Numbered from the stretch's first letter, positions 14,775 through 23,309 are shown. The stretch is 64,000 nucleotides of DNA from Micromonospora andamanensis (GCF_016863495.1 NZ_BOOZ01000034.1:1-64000); one strand, 5' to 3'. Notes: generated by a model not told the origin, from the sequence alone. A program made the numbers and translations.

Positions 14775-15968
14775 GTGCTGTTCCGCAGCTGGGAGCAGGC
14801 CCCGACGGCGACCGCAGGCCCCGGGGCCGGTGGCGGCGTCACCCGCTGGCCCGACGTGGCCCGGGTCACCGACCACGTGGGTGTCGAGCACCTGCTGGTG
14901 ACCCGGCACGCCCTGGTCCGCCAGGTGCTCGCCGACCCCGACACGTTCCGACCCGACAACGCGCTGGACGCGGTCACCCCGATGCCGGTGGCCGCGCTGC
15001 GGGTGCTCGCCGCCCACCGGTTCCGGCTGCCACCGACCCTGGCCAACAACGGCAGTGTCAGTCACCCGGAAATCCGCGCCCTGGTCGCCGAAGCGCTGCA
15101 CCCGAGCCGGGTGGCCGCCCAACGCGACTGGCTGGCCACGCTGGTCCGGCAGCGGGTCGCCGAGCTGTCCGCCACCCTCGACACCGGCGCACCTGTCGAC
15201 CTGCACGCGGGCCTCTGCGCCGACCTGCCGCTGCTGGTCCTGGCCCGGCTGGTCGACCTGCCCGACGCGCCGGTCACCGCGGTGAAGGAGTTCGCCCGCG
15301 CGGCGCTGGAACTCTTCTGGGCACCGCTGGACGCCGACCGGCAGCAGGCGCTCGCCACCGAGGTGGGGCGCTTCCACAGGCTGTTGCGGGAGTTCGCGGC
15401 CACCGGCGACGGCCTGGCCGCAGCCCTGCGGGCCGCCGGGCACCCGCCCGACGTGGTCGTCGGCGCGCTGTTCTTCCTGCTGGTCGCCGGGCAGGAGACC
15501 ACCTCGCAGTTCCTCACCCTGCTGCTGCACCGGCTCACCGGAGAGCCGGCGGTGCTCGCCGGGCTACGGGACGGCTCGGTGAGCGCCGCCGACGTGGTCG
15601 AGGAGGGGTTGCGACTCGAACCACCCATCGTCACCTGGCGGCGGATCGCCGCCGTGGACACCACGCTGGGCGGGGCTGTGGTGCGGGCGGGCACGAGTGT
15701 GGTGCTGTGGCTGGCCCGAGCCGGACGCGATCCGGCGGTCGTGCAGTCGCCTGACGAGTTCCGCCCGGGACAACGCGGCTCACGCCGGCATCTGGCCTTC
15801 GGGGCGGGCGCGCACCGCTGCGTCGGCGACCAACTCGCCCGGATGGAGGCGACCACGCTGGTGAGCGAGGCCGCACCACTGCTGACCGGGGTACGCGTGG
15901 TGCGCCCGCCGCACTGTCCCGACAATCTCACCTTCCGGATGCCCGACACCTTCGTCGTCCGTCGCTGA
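14775..15968 (+). CDS. Cytochrome P450
   Basis: Haem monooxygenase of 397 residues, soluble bacterial type. I-helix oxygen-activation motif LLVAGQETTSQ, ExxR in EEGLRLEPP, and the haem-ligand loop FGAGAHRCVGDQLAR with the proximal Cys. Redox partners are not encoded nearby. GTG start 9 bp after the methyltransferase stop, so one transcript is likely. The pair might tailor a small molecule, but no biosynthetic core genes are in view. Substrate unknown. Confidence 0.92.
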   Translation: MLFRSWEQAPTATAGPGAGGGVTRWPDVARVTDHVGVEHLLVTRHALVRQVLADPDTFRPDNALDAVTPMPVAALRVLAAHRFRLPPTLANNGSVSHPEIRALVAEALHPSRVAAQRDWLATLVRQRVAELSATLDTGAPVDLHAGLCADLPLLVLARLVDLPDAPVTAVKEFARAALELFWAPLDADRQQALATEVGRFHRLLREFAATGDGLAAALRAAGHPPDVVVGALFFLLVAGQETTSQFLTLLLHRLTGEPAVLAGLRDGSVSAADVVEEGLRLEPPIVTWRRIAAVDTTLGGAVVRAGTSVVLWLARAGRDPAVVQSPDEFRPGQRGSRRHLAFGAGAHRCVGDQLARMEATTLVSEAAPLLTGVRVVRPPHCPDNLTFRMPDTFVVRR

Positions 15969-15981
15969 ACCGGGCGTGAGG

Positions 15982-15993
15982 TGACGAAAGTCA
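15982..15993. promoter_or_regulatory. Response-regulator box upstream of the ABC genes
   Basis: TGAC-GAAA-GTCA, a 4-bp inverted repeat in a 12-mer that occurs again at 20042-20053 before the histidine kinase gene. Its centre is 66 bp upstream of the ATPase start codon; TACCGT (16042-16047) ends 6 nt before that start and could be the -10 of a leaderless, activator-dependent promoter. Confidence 0.6.
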
Positions 15994-16053
15994 GTACCGG
16001 ATGGTGCCTTTCGGGCACGGTGGGCCGGGCCGCCGCGGACCTACCGTCCGGAC

Positions 16054-16983
16054 ATGATTACGTTACGTGCGTTGACCAAGCGGTTCAGGGAGACCACAGC
16101 CGTCGACGGGCTGACTGTCGACATCGCTCCCGGCCGGGTCACCGGCTTCCTCGGGCCGAACGGCGCCGGCAAGTCGACCACCATGCGGCTGGTCCTGGGA
16201 CTGGACCGGCCCACCGCAGGCCAGGCGCTGATCGGCGGGCGGCCGTACCGCGAGCTGCGCCGGCCGCTGCACGAGATCGGTGCGCTGCTGGACGCGCGAG
16301 CTCTGCATCCCGCCCGCTCCGGCCGCGCCCACCTGTCGGCGATCGCCGCCAGCAACGGCATCCCCGCACGCCGGGTGGACGAGGTGCTCGCCACCGTCGG
16401 GCTTGACGATCGGGCGGCGGCGAAGCCGGCTCGCGCACTCTCCCTCGGCATGGGTCAGCGGCTCGGCATCGCCGGTGCCCTGCTCGGCGACCCGCCGGTG
16501 CTGATGTTCGACGAACCGGTGAACGGCCTCGACCCGGACGGGGTGCGCTGGATCCGGCAGCTCAGCCGGTCGCTGGCCGCCGAGGGCCGGACCGTGCTGA
16601 TCTCCAGCCACCTGATGAGCGAGATGCAGCAGACCGCGGACTGGTTGGTGGTGCTCGGCCAGGGCCGGCTGATCGCCGACGCGCCGACCGCTCAGGTGAT
16701 CGCCGGCGGCGGACTCGCCGTACGGGTCCGCAGCCCGCGACCGACCGGGCTGGCTGCCCTCGCCGACCGGCTGACCGCCGCCGGTGCGGTGGTCGAGCCC
16801 GGCGGAACTGACGAACTGACCGTCACCGGCAGCACCGTCGAGCGCGTCGGTGAGCTGGCGTACGAACTCGGGGTGCCGCTGCACGAGTTGGCCACGCACG
16901 AGGCATCCCTGGAGCGGGCCTTCATGGCCCTCACCGCCGACCACGTCGATTACCGGGCCGGTGCGGGAGGTGCGGCGGCATGA
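16054..16983 (+). CDS. ABC transporter ATP-binding protein (export type)
   Basis: 309 residues. Walker A LGPNGAGKSTTMRL, Q-loop region, signature ALSLGMGQRLGIA, Walker B VLMFDEPVNGLDPDG, and switch His in LISSHLMSEMQ. The roughly 80-residue C-terminal extension is usual for DrrA/BcrA-like drug or peptide exporters. Its stop overlaps the permease start (ATGA at 16980). The two-component system transcribed toward it probably controls it, as in bacitracin- and lantibiotic-response modules. The exported compound is unknown. Confidence 0.9.
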   Translation: MITLRALTKRFRETTAVDGLTVDIAPGRVTGFLGPNGAGKSTTMRLVLGLDRPTAGQALIGGRPYRELRRPLHEIGALLDARALHPARSGRAHLSAIAASNGIPARRVDEVLATVGLDDRAAAKPARALSLGMGQRLGIAGALLGDPPVLMFDEPVNGLDPDGVRWIRQLSRSLAAEGRTVLISSHLMSEMQQTADWLVVLGQGRLIADAPTAQVIAGGGLAVRVRSPRPTGLAALADRLTAAGAVVEPGGTDELTVTGSTVERVGELAYELGVPLHELATHEASLERAFMALTADHVDYRAGAGGAAA

Positions 16984-17732
16984 CCACGATCCGCGCGGAA
17001 TGGACCAAACTCTGGACGGTCCGCAGCACCTGGTGGACGATGCTCGCCGCGGTGGTGCTGATGGCCGCCACCGCCGGGCAGCTGGCGATCTACGTGGCCA
17101 ACGGCAACACGAACGACGATCCGGGCGACGACGCCGGGGTGGTCCCAGTGGGCGCCGTGCTCATCGATTCGCTGGAGCTGGTCCAGTACGCCGTGCTGGC
17201 CCTCGGCCTACTGATGATCACCAGCGAGTTCACCACCGGGACGATCCGCACCACCTTGCAGTGCACGCCGTCGCGGGCTCGCGTACTGCTGGCCAAGGCT
17301 GCGGTGACCGCGGCCGTGACCTTCGGGCTCGGGTTGCTGCTCGGCGGCGTCGGCGCGCTCGTCGCTTCGCCGGTGCTCGGTGAATGGGGTACCGCTCCGC
17401 CGGCCGGCACCTTCCGCGACGTGGTCGCCCTGGCCGCCTACCTGGCGTTGATCGGTGTCCTCGCGCTCGGCCTCGGCGCCGTGTTACGCAGCGCGGTGCT
17501 GACGTTGACGGTGCTTCTCGCGGTGCTGATGATCGTGCCGCTGTCGTTGCGCGAGCCGGACATCACAGCGCTGCACCGGATCGCCGACGCCTTCCCGGGC
17601 GAGGCCGGGCACCACCTCCTGGCCGGCGACGGGCAACCGTACCCACCGGCGGTCGGGCTGCTGCTGCTCGCCGGCTGGGCCGCCGTGGCACTGCTCGCCG
17701 GCCGAGCGGCGCTCCGCAGACGCGACGCGTGA
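16980..17732 (+). CDS. ABC transporter permease (ABC-2 type)
   Basis: 250 residues, about six transmembrane helices (MLAAVVLMAATAGQLAIYV, DSLELVQYAVLALGLLMI, LLAKAAVTAAVTFGLGLLLG, VVALAAYLALIGVLALGLGA, VLTLTVLLAVLMIVPLSL and a last helix near the C-terminus). The opening MTTIRAEWTKLWTVRSTWW and ITSEFTTGTIRTTL are hallmarks of actinobacterial ABC-2 permeases that partner single ATPases. Translationally coupled to the ATPase gene. Convergent with the response regulator gene, sharing a terminator. Confidence 0.9.
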   Translation: MTTIRAEWTKLWTVRSTWWTMLAAVVLMAATAGQLAIYVANGNTNDDPGDDAGVVPVGAVLIDSLELVQYAVLALGLLMITSEFTTGTIRTTLQCTPSRARVLLAKAAVTAAVTFGLGLLLGGVGALVASPVLGEWGTAPPAGTFRDVVALAAYLALIGVLALGLGAVLRSAVLTLTVLLAVLMIVPLSLREPDITALHRIADAFPGEAGHHLLAGDGQPYPPAVGLLLLAGWAAVALLAGRAALRRRDA

Positions 17733-17737
17733 ACCTC

Positions 17738-17781
17738 AGGCGGGGCTGGTTCCTACTCGACCGGTTCGACCAGCCCCGCCT
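17738..17781. terminator. Bidirectional terminator reaching into a coding end
   Basis: Perfect 13-bp inverted repeat AGGCGGGGCTGGT / ACCAGCCCCGCCT. It serves the permease (+, stop 17732) and the response regulator (-, stop 17753). The right arm lies inside the last ten codons of the regulator gene. Confidence 0.65.
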
Positions 17782-18430
17782 CGTACGCGAGGATCGCCGC
17801 CTGCACCCGGTTACGCACCTCAAGCCGAGTGAAGATGCTTGTCAGGTAGGTCTTCACGGTGCCCTCGACCAGATACAACCGGCGGGCGATCTCGGCGTTG
17901 GACAGTCCCGACCCGACCAGCGCCAGCACCTCCCGTTCCCGGGTGGTCAGCCCGGCCAGCCGGTCCTGGGCCAGCGGTCGACGGGCGACCCGGTCGCCGC
18001 CCAGCTCGATCACCCGGCGGGCCACGGTTGGGGACAGGTACGCGCCGCCACCGGCTACCGCGTGTACCCCGGCGATCAGTTCCCGCGGGTCGCCGGCCTT
18101 GAGCAGGAACCCGCTCGCCCCGTGACCCAGTGCCCGGGCCACATGGTCGTCCTCGCCGAACGTGGTGAGCATGATGGTGGCCGTCTGCGGCACCGACCGG
18201 CGGATCTCGGCGGCGGCGGCGAGCCCGTCCAGCTTCGGCATCCTGATGTCCAGCAGGGCCAGCCGAGGTCGGTGGGCCCGGACCAGTTCCACAGCCGTCC
18301 GGCCGTCGCCGGCCTCGGCGACGACCTCGATGGCCGGGTCGGTGGCCAGGATCGCCCGGACCCCGGCCCGGATCATCGCCTCGTCGTCGGCCAACAGCAC
18401 CCGGACCGGCTCCTGCGGGACACTCGTCAT
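17753..18430 (-). CDS. NarL/LuxR-family response regulator
   Basis: 225 residues. Receiver domain with acidic pocket LLADDEAMIR, phospho-acceptor Asp in ALLDIRMPKLDG, Thr in TTFGEDD and Lys in FLLKAGDP; C-terminal LuxR helix-turn-helix LTTREREVLALVGSGLSNAE ... EGTVKTYLTSIFTRLEVRNR. The ATG overlaps the stop of the histidine kinase gene (ATGA), so kinase and regulator are made together. Its likely targets are the identical TGAC-N4-GTCA boxes before the ABC operon and before the kinase gene, giving control of export and autoregulation. Confidence 0.92.
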   Translation of the reverse strand: MTSVPQEPVRVLLADDEAMIRAGVRAILATDPAIEVVAEAGDGRTAVELVRAHRPRLALLDIRMPKLDGLAAAAEIRRSVPQTATIMLTTFGEDDHVARALGHGASGFLLKAGDPRELIAGVHAVAGGGAYLSPTVARRVIELGGDRVARRPLAQDRLAGLTTREREVLALVGSGLSNAEIARRLYLVEGTVKTYLTSIFTRLEVRNRVQAAILAYEAGLVEPVE

Positions 18431-20004
18431 TCGTTCATCCGCTCCTTGCTGACCAGCCGCCCGTCGACGAAGCACAACCGCCACGTCGGCTGGGCCAACG
18501 GGAAGTTGCCGTCGGTGTAGTACTCGCAGTCCGGCCGGGCCCCGGCCGGCCGGTCGACCTGCCGGGGCGGCAGGCCGACCAGGTCGCCTCGGGCCACACC
18601 CACCGACAGTTCCTCGAAGGTGCTCCGGTCCAGCACCGTGCCGACGGTGGCGACCGGGTAGTAGATCAGCGACAGTGCCAGCGTGAGGCCGACCGGCGCG
18701 CCGAGCGCCACCAGCAGGCTGCGCCGGACCTGCCGGCGGGCTGCCGCGCCAACCGGGTTGCCGCCGGCAGCCGCAGCCGAGCCGGCCGGAGCCACGTCGG
18801 GCAGGTCGATCACGTCGGGCCGGGCCGCGAAGGCGGCGTCAGCGTTGGTGGCGGGGGTAGGTACGGGTAGCCGGGCTCGGACGGCGAAGCCGCCCTGCGG
18901 GCATGCCCCGGCGCTGAGTGAGCCGCCGGCGAGCCGGACCCGTTCGGCAAGTGCGAGCAGGCCGGAACCGGTGGCGGGCGGCCCCGGCAGCGGACCGGCC
19001 GGCGGTGTCTCGTTCACCACCTCCACCACCACACCGTCCCCCCGCCGGACCAGACTGACCGTCACCTCGGCTCCGGGGGCGTACCGGGCGGCGTTCGTCA
19101 GCGCCTCGCGCACCAACCCGGATGCGGCGTGCCACGTCAGGTCCGGCAGGGCCGGCGGTGCGTTCGGCAGGCCCGGCGGCACCTCATCCGGGTTCGGCGA
19201 CATGTCCCGTAGGTTCAGCCGTACCGCCATGCCGGCCTCCCGTGCGCCGTCGACCAGGTCGGCGATGTCCTCCCCGGCGGGACGGGTGGTGACAGGTGCG
19301 GTCTCCTCACGAAGCACCCCGATGATTCCGTGCAGCCGCTCGGTCGCCTCGGCCACACTGGCCCGCAGCTCACCGGCGGCGGCGCGGTGCCGGGAGTTGA
19401 GGTCGTCGGCGAGTTCCAGTGCGGCGGCACGCAGCGCGATCAGGCTCAACGCGTGCCCGAGCGAGTCGTGCATCTCCCGCGCGATGCGGGCCCGCTCACG
19501 CAACCGGATCCGTTCCGCCTCACCCTGTCGTTCGTGCGCGCGGGCCTGCTCGTAGCGGCGACCGGCGTCGACAAGCGCGGCCTGTTGTCGCCGGTACCTG
19601 CCGATCAGCCAGGGAAAGACGCCTGCGAAGAGCAGCACCGTGGCGAGCAGGAACCAGGTGGCCATGCCGGTGCCGAGCAGCCCGAGATTGAGCACCGTGC
19701 CACCGGCCGCGATCACCGCGAACACCACGGCCACCGGCAGCGTACGTGGACTTCGTCGGCCGGCCAGGTAGCTGAACACCGGGATGGCGAAGACGAAGTT
19801 GCCGTCGAGCAGCGTACCGAGCACCACCACGAGCAGGGCGACAAGCGGCAGCCGCCGACTCACCGCGACCGCGACCCCGGCCCCGCCCAGGCCGACGAGC
19901 AGCGACACCACGGCATCACGGGAGTGAGGCGGAGTGACACCGACGTACCCGAACGGCGCGGACAGCACCGCCCAGAGCAGCAGGTCACGCCACCTCTTGT
20001 GCAC
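18427..20004 (-). CDS. Membrane histidine kinase with extra C-terminal extracytoplasmic domain
   Basis: 525 residues. Five or six N-terminal transmembrane helices with almost no external loop (intramembrane-sensing type), then HisKA_3 with phospho-His179 in REMHDSLGHALSLIALR and an ATPase domain (LVREALTNAARYAPGAEVTV, GSGLLALAERVRLAGG). Unusually, a further transmembrane helix (LLVALGAPVGLTLALSLIYY) follows at about residue 430, leading to a 75-residue C-terminal domain with two cysteines (PDCEYYTDGNFP, WRLCFVDGRLVSK) that should lie outside the cell. GTG 20004 is preferred since TAGCGT ends 7 nt before it; GTG 20013 is possible. Confidence 0.87.
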   Translation of the reverse strand: MHKRWRDLLLWAVLSAPFGYVGVTPPHSRDAVVSLLVGLGGAGVAVAVSRRLPLVALLVVVLGTLLDGNFVFAIPVFSYLAGRRSPRTLPVAVVFAVIAAGGTVLNLGLLGTGMATWFLLATVLLFAGVFPWLIGRYRRQQAALVDAGRRYEQARAHERQGEAERIRLRERARIAREMHDSLGHALSLIALRAAALELADDLNSRHRAAAGELRASVAEATERLHGIIGVLREETAPVTTRPAGEDIADLVDGAREAGMAVRLNLRDMSPNPDEVPPGLPNAPPALPDLTWHAASGLVREALTNAARYAPGAEVTVSLVRRGDGVVVEVVNETPPAGPLPGPPATGSGLLALAERVRLAGGSLSAGACPQGGFAVRARLPVPTPATNADAAFAARPDVIDLPDVAPAGSAAAAGGNPVGAAARRQVRRSLLVALGAPVGLTLALSLIYYPVATVGTVLDRSTFEELSVGVARGDLVGLPPRQVDRPAGARPDCEYYTDGNFPLAQPTWRLCFVDGRLVSKERMNE

Positions 20005-20040
20005 GACGGTCACGCTACCCACGCCCGGCCGGGGTCGGCA

Positions 20041-20054
20041 CTGACGAAAGTCAG
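20041..20054. promoter_or_regulatory. Response-regulator box upstream of the kinase gene
   Basis: CTGAC-GAAA-GTCAG, perfect 5-bp inverted repeat; its core 12-mer is identical to that at 15982-15993. Centre lies about 43 bp upstream of the kinase start. Confidence 0.6.
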
Positions 20055-20072
20055 CAGGTCGACGGGTTCGGC

Positions 20073-20801
20073 TCAGGTGGCCTCGTCGGCCCAGGCCCGC
20101 CAGTCGTCGAGGACGCCGTACAGGGCCGGGGTGAGCCAGCCCGGGGCGGAGCGCCGGAACACTCCCGGGTCCATCGACCCGGCGCCGGCCGGCAACGCGC
20201 CGAGCAGGTTCGGCAGCAGGTCGCTGAGGTTGGCCCAGTGCACCAGCTCCGGCTCCGCCGGCCAGGCGCCGATCACCACGCCGGCCGGCACGGCCCGCCG
20301 CTCCAGCGCCTCCAGGGTGAGCGCTGTGTGGTTGAGGGTGCCCAGACCGGCACGGGCCACCACCACCGCCGGAGCGCCGAGCGACACGGCCAGGTCGGCG
20401 ACCGTCCACGGCTCCCCCGAGGGCCGCAGCCCCATCGGGACGAGCAGCCCGCCGGCCCCCTCGACCAGCACCAGGTCGTGCTTGTCCGCCTCTTCCCGGA
20501 TGGCGTCCACCGCGTTGTACAGCTCCAGCGGTGGCAGCTCGGCCACCCGGGCTGCGGCCAGCGGCGCGAGCGGGTCCGGGTAACTGGCCAGCGTACGCCC
20601 GGTCATCGGGGCGGCCAGCCGGGTGACCACCTCGACGTCACCGGGATCGCCGGTGGCCGTACCGGTCTGGCCGGGTTTGACCACCCCGACCCGCAACCCG
20701 GCCGCCTGTGCCGCAGCCGTGATCGCCGCGGTCACCACCGTCTTGCCGACCTCGGTGTCGGTGCCTGTGACAAGCACCGGTCCGCGCCACTGATCCGTCA
20801 T
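20073..20801 (-). CDS. bioD: Dethiobiotin synthetase
   Basis: 242 residues; closes the ureido ring of dethiobiotin from 7,8-diaminopelargonate, CO2 and ATP. P-loop VTGTDTEVGKTVVTAA, catalytic Lys in GVVKPGQTG, and LVLVEGAGGLLVPM are diagnostic. Cytoplasmic, biotin pathway. The ATG overlaps the bioF stop (ATGA), so bioF and bioD are coupled. A longer frame reaching 21542 runs through bioF and is not used. bioA is not in the window. Confidence 0.95.
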   Translation of the reverse strand: MTDQWRGPVLVTGTDTEVGKTVVTAAITAAAQAAGLRVGVVKPGQTGTATGDPGDVEVVTRLAAPMTGRTLASYPDPLAPLAAARVAELPPLELYNAVDAIREEADKHDLVLVEGAGGLLVPMGLRPSGEPWTVADLAVSLGAPAVVVARAGLGTLNHTALTLEALERRAVPAGVVIGAWPAEPELVHWANLSDLLPNLLGALPAGAGSMDPGVFRRSAPGWLTPALYGVLDDWRAWADEAT

Positions 20802-21940
20802 GGCGCACAGTCCACGATGACCTCCAGGGCGTGTTCGAAGTCCACTCGCGGCACCCCGGCGCTGATCGTCAGTCGCAGCCTCGACCGGCTGTCGGGGGTT
20901 GACGGCGGGCGGAAACAGCCGACCGCCACCCCTCGGTCCCGGCAGGCGGCGGCCCACGCCGTCGCGGCCTCTGGTCCGGGTGCGGTGACCGAGACGACGG
21001 CGGCGTCGGCAGCGGAGACGTCCAGGCCGGCGGCGCGCAGCCGGCCGACCGCGAGGGCGGCCCGCTCGGCCAGTTCGGCGCGCAGCCCGGTACCGGAGCG
21101 CGCCAGCCCGACGGCGGCCCCCACCCCGGCGGCCACCGCGGGCGGTAGAGCGGTGTCGTAGATGAAGGTCCGCGCGGTCTCGACCAGGTGCCTGACGAAC
21201 TCGGCAGGGCCCGCCACCAGACCACCGGCCCCGCCGAGCGCCTTGGACAGGGTCGCGGTGATCACCACGTCGGGCGAGCCGGTCAGTCCGGCCTCGGCGA
21301 CCGCGCCGGCCCCGTTTGGGCCGATCACGCCCAGCGCGTGGGCGTCGTCGACGAGCAGCAGCGCGCCGTGTTCGCGGGCGGTGGCGTGCAGCCGCGCCAG
21401 CGGAGCGAGATCGCCGTCGACGGAGAAGACCGACTCGGTGACCACCACCGCCGGCCGGCCCGGAGCAGCCGCCAGGGCGGCGGCGACCGCAGCCACATCG
21501 GCGTGCGGGGTCACCACCGTTTCCGCACCGGAAATCCGGCAACCGTCGAGGAGTGAGGCGTGATTGTGCGCGTCGGAGACCAGCAGCGTACGGGGACGCA
21601 CAAGCGCGCGGACCGCGCCCAGGTTGGCCAGGTACCCGGAGGAGAAGACAAGCGCCCGGTCGGTACCGAGCCAGTCGGCGAGCGTCTCCTCAAGCGTGTG
21701 GTGGGCGTCGGTGGAGCCCCGGACCAGCCTCGATCCCGTCGCACCCAGCCCGTATGCGGCGAGGGACCGGGCCGCGGCGGCGATCACCTCGGGGTGCGCG
21801 GCCAGGCCCAGGTAGTCGTTGCCAGCCAGGTCGACCACGCCGTCGGCGGCGGTACGCGGATGCAGCCGACGGGTCAGCCCCGCCTTCGCCCGCAGCTCGG
21901 CGCGGCGGTCCAGTGCTGCCAGCCAGTCCGCCACCGCCAC
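20798..21940 (-). CDS. bioF: 8-amino-7-oxononanoate synthase
   Basis: 380-residue PLP enzyme joining pimeloyl-thioester and L-alanine, first step of the biotin ring pathway. VDLAGNDYLGLAAHPEV near the N-terminus, GSRLVRGSTDAHHTLE, Asp/His of LLLVDDAHALGVIG, and the PLP Lys in TATLSKALGGAGG. GTG start with GGGAAGGGA upstream. First gene of bioFD, divergent from bioB across 172 bp; the intergenic DNA presumably holds biotin-responsive control, but I could not identify a BioQ or BirA site. Confidence 0.95.
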   Translation of the reverse strand: MAVADWLAALDRRAELRAKAGLTRRLHPRTAADGVVDLAGNDYLGLAAHPEVIAAAARSLAAYGLGATGSRLVRGSTDAHHTLEETLADWLGTDRALVFSSGYLANLGAVRALVRPRTLLVSDAHNHASLLDGCRISGAETVVTPHADVAAVAAALAAAPGRPAVVVTESVFSVDGDLAPLARLHATAREHGALLLVDDAHALGVIGPNGAGAVAEAGLTGSPDVVITATLSKALGGAGGLVAGPAEFVRHLVETARTFIYDTALPPAVAAGVGAAVGLARSGTGLRAELAERAALAVGRLRAAGLDVSAADAAVVSVTAPGPEAATAWAAACRDRGVAVGCFRPPSTPDSRSRLRLTISAGVPRVDFEHALEVIVDCAP

Positions 21941-22075
21941 TCCCTTCCCCGCCGGTTCCCGCCCGTCAGGCGCTTCCGCCGGGCGAAGTTACCACCCGCC
22001 GCGCCTGACCCGGCGTGGCGTGGCACGGCTCGCCGCGCCAGGCCGGCACGGCTCCGGGCCCACCGTCCGCGCTCG

Positions 22076-22105
22076 TTTACCGCCCGCGAAGGGGCCTTGT
22101 AGGGT
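22076..22105 (+). promoter_or_regulatory. Promoter of leaderless bioB
   Basis: TTTACC (22076-22081), 18-nt spacer, TAGGGT (22100-22105), which ends 7 nt before the ATG. The transcript should begin at or next to the start codon. Confidence 0.6.
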
Positions 22106-22112
22106 ACGTGCC

Positions 22113-23108
22113 ATGCCAGAGATCCTCGACCAGGCCCGGGACCAGGTGCTGCACAACGGCGTCGGTCTCGACGAGGCCGGTGTCCTCGCCGTGCTGAACC
22201 TGCCCGACGAGCACCTGTCCGCCCTGCTCCAGCTCGCCCACGACGTGCGGATGCGCTGGTGCGGCCCGGAGGTCGAGGTCGAGGGCATCGTGTCGCTGAA
22301 GACCGGCGGCTGCCCGGAGGACTGCCACTTCTGTTCCCAGTCCGGCCTGTTCACCTCGCCGGTGCGCTCGGTCTGGCTGGACATTCCCTCGCTGGTGCAG
22401 GCGGCGAAGCAGACCGCCGCGACCGGGGCGACGGAGTTCTGCATCGTGGCCGCCGTACGCGGTCCGGACGCCCGGCTGATGAAGCAGATGCGGGAGGGCG
22501 TCGCCGCGATCAAGGCCGAGGTCGACATCCAGGTCGCCGCCTCGCTGGGCATGCTCACCCAGGAGCAGGTCGACGAGCTTGTCGACATGGGCGTGCACCG
22601 TTACAACCACAACCTGGAGACCTGCCGCTCGTACTTCCCGAACGTGGTCACCACCCACTCCTGGGAGGAGCGGTGGGAAACCCTGCGGATGGTCCGTGAA
22701 TCCGGCATGGAGGTCTGCTGCGGCGGCATCCTCGGCCTCGGCGAGACTGTCGAGCAGCGGGCCGAGTTCGCCGCGCAGCTCGCCGAGCTCGATCCGCACG
22801 AGGTGCCGCTGAACTTCCTCAACCCGCGGCCCGGCACCCCGCTGGGTGACCGCCCGGTGGTGGAGGGCAAGGACGCGCTGCGGGCCATCGCCGCGTTCCG
22901 GCTGGCCATGCCGCGCACCATCCTGCGGTACGCGGGCGGCCGGGAGATCACCCTGGGCGATCTCGGTACCCGCGACGGGCTGCTCGGCGGCATCAACGCC
23001 GTGATCGTCGGCAACTACCTGACCACTCTCGGTCGCCCGGCCACCGACGACCTCAAGCTCCTCGACGAGCTGAAGATGCCGGTCAAGGCGCTGTCGGCGA
23101 CCCTGTGA
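22113..23108 (+). CDS. bioB: Biotin synthase (radical SAM)
   Basis: 331 residues; inserts sulfur into dethiobiotin using a [4Fe-4S] SAM cluster and an auxiliary iron-sulfur cluster. Radical-SAM cysteines Cys67, Cys71 and Cys74 in GGCPEDCHFCSQ; YNHNLETCRSYFP and GGILGLGET are typical; Arg in ILRYAGGRE ligates the auxiliary cluster. No Shine-Dalgarno sequence, but the TTTACC/TAGGGT promoter fits leaderless translation. The stop overlaps the next GTG, coupling bioB to the small Cys-rich gene that likely encodes its helper. Confidence 0.96.
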   Translation: MPEILDQARDQVLHNGVGLDEAGVLAVLNLPDEHLSALLQLAHDVRMRWCGPEVEVEGIVSLKTGGCPEDCHFCSQSGLFTSPVRSVWLDIPSLVQAAKQTAATGATEFCIVAAVRGPDARLMKQMREGVAAIKAEVDIQVAASLGMLTQEQVDELVDMGVHRYNHNLETCRSYFPNVVTTHSWEERWETLRMVRESGMEVCCGGILGLGETVEQRAEFAAQLAELDPHEVPLNFLNPRPGTPLGDRPVVEGKDALRAIAAFRLAMPRTILRYAGGREITLGDLGTRDGLLGGINAVIVGNYLTTLGRPATDDLKLLDELKMPVKALSATL

Positions 23109-23305
23109 CACCGGCTGTGGCAGCTCAGACCTGGTGCGACAGGTGCGGCGAGGCGGCTGCGTCCGGCGCACACGAGGAGTGTGCGGCGGCTCGGGCCCTG
23201 GAGCCGCCCCGGTACTGCGCCAGGTGCCGGCGTCGGATGAAGGTGCAGGTGCTGCCGGTCGGCTGGTCGGCGATCTGCGTCGAGCACGGCGAGATCCGGA
23301 GCTGA
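23105..23305 (+). CDS. bsaP: Small Cys-rich BsaP-like biotin synthase auxiliary protein
   Basis: 66 residues from a GTG overlapping the bioB stop (GTGA). Two CxxC pairs (WCDRCGE and YCARCRRRMKV), a further Cys before ECAAAR and a late ICVEHGE give six cysteines and nearby His residues. Position right after bioB and this pattern match the auxiliary protein BsaP reported to be needed by biotin synthase in mycobacteria and other actinobacteria, thought to support the auxiliary cluster. The assignment rests on context and pattern; a plain zinc-ribbon protein is the alternative. Confidence 0.7.
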   Translation: MTPAVAAQTWCDRCGEAAASGAHEECAAARALEPPRYCARCRRRMKVQVLPVGWSAICVEHGEIRS

Positions 23306-23309
23306 GCGG

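Noticed and set aside
16054..20004. Lantibiotic or other biosynthetic cluster around the ABC/two-component genes
   Set aside because: No precursor peptide, lanthionine synthetase or other biosynthetic gene adjoins; it is a stand-alone response/export module.
21941..22075. BioQ or BirA operator between bioF and bioB
   Set aside because: I looked for a symmetrical biotin operator but found no convincing inverted repeat; left unassigned.
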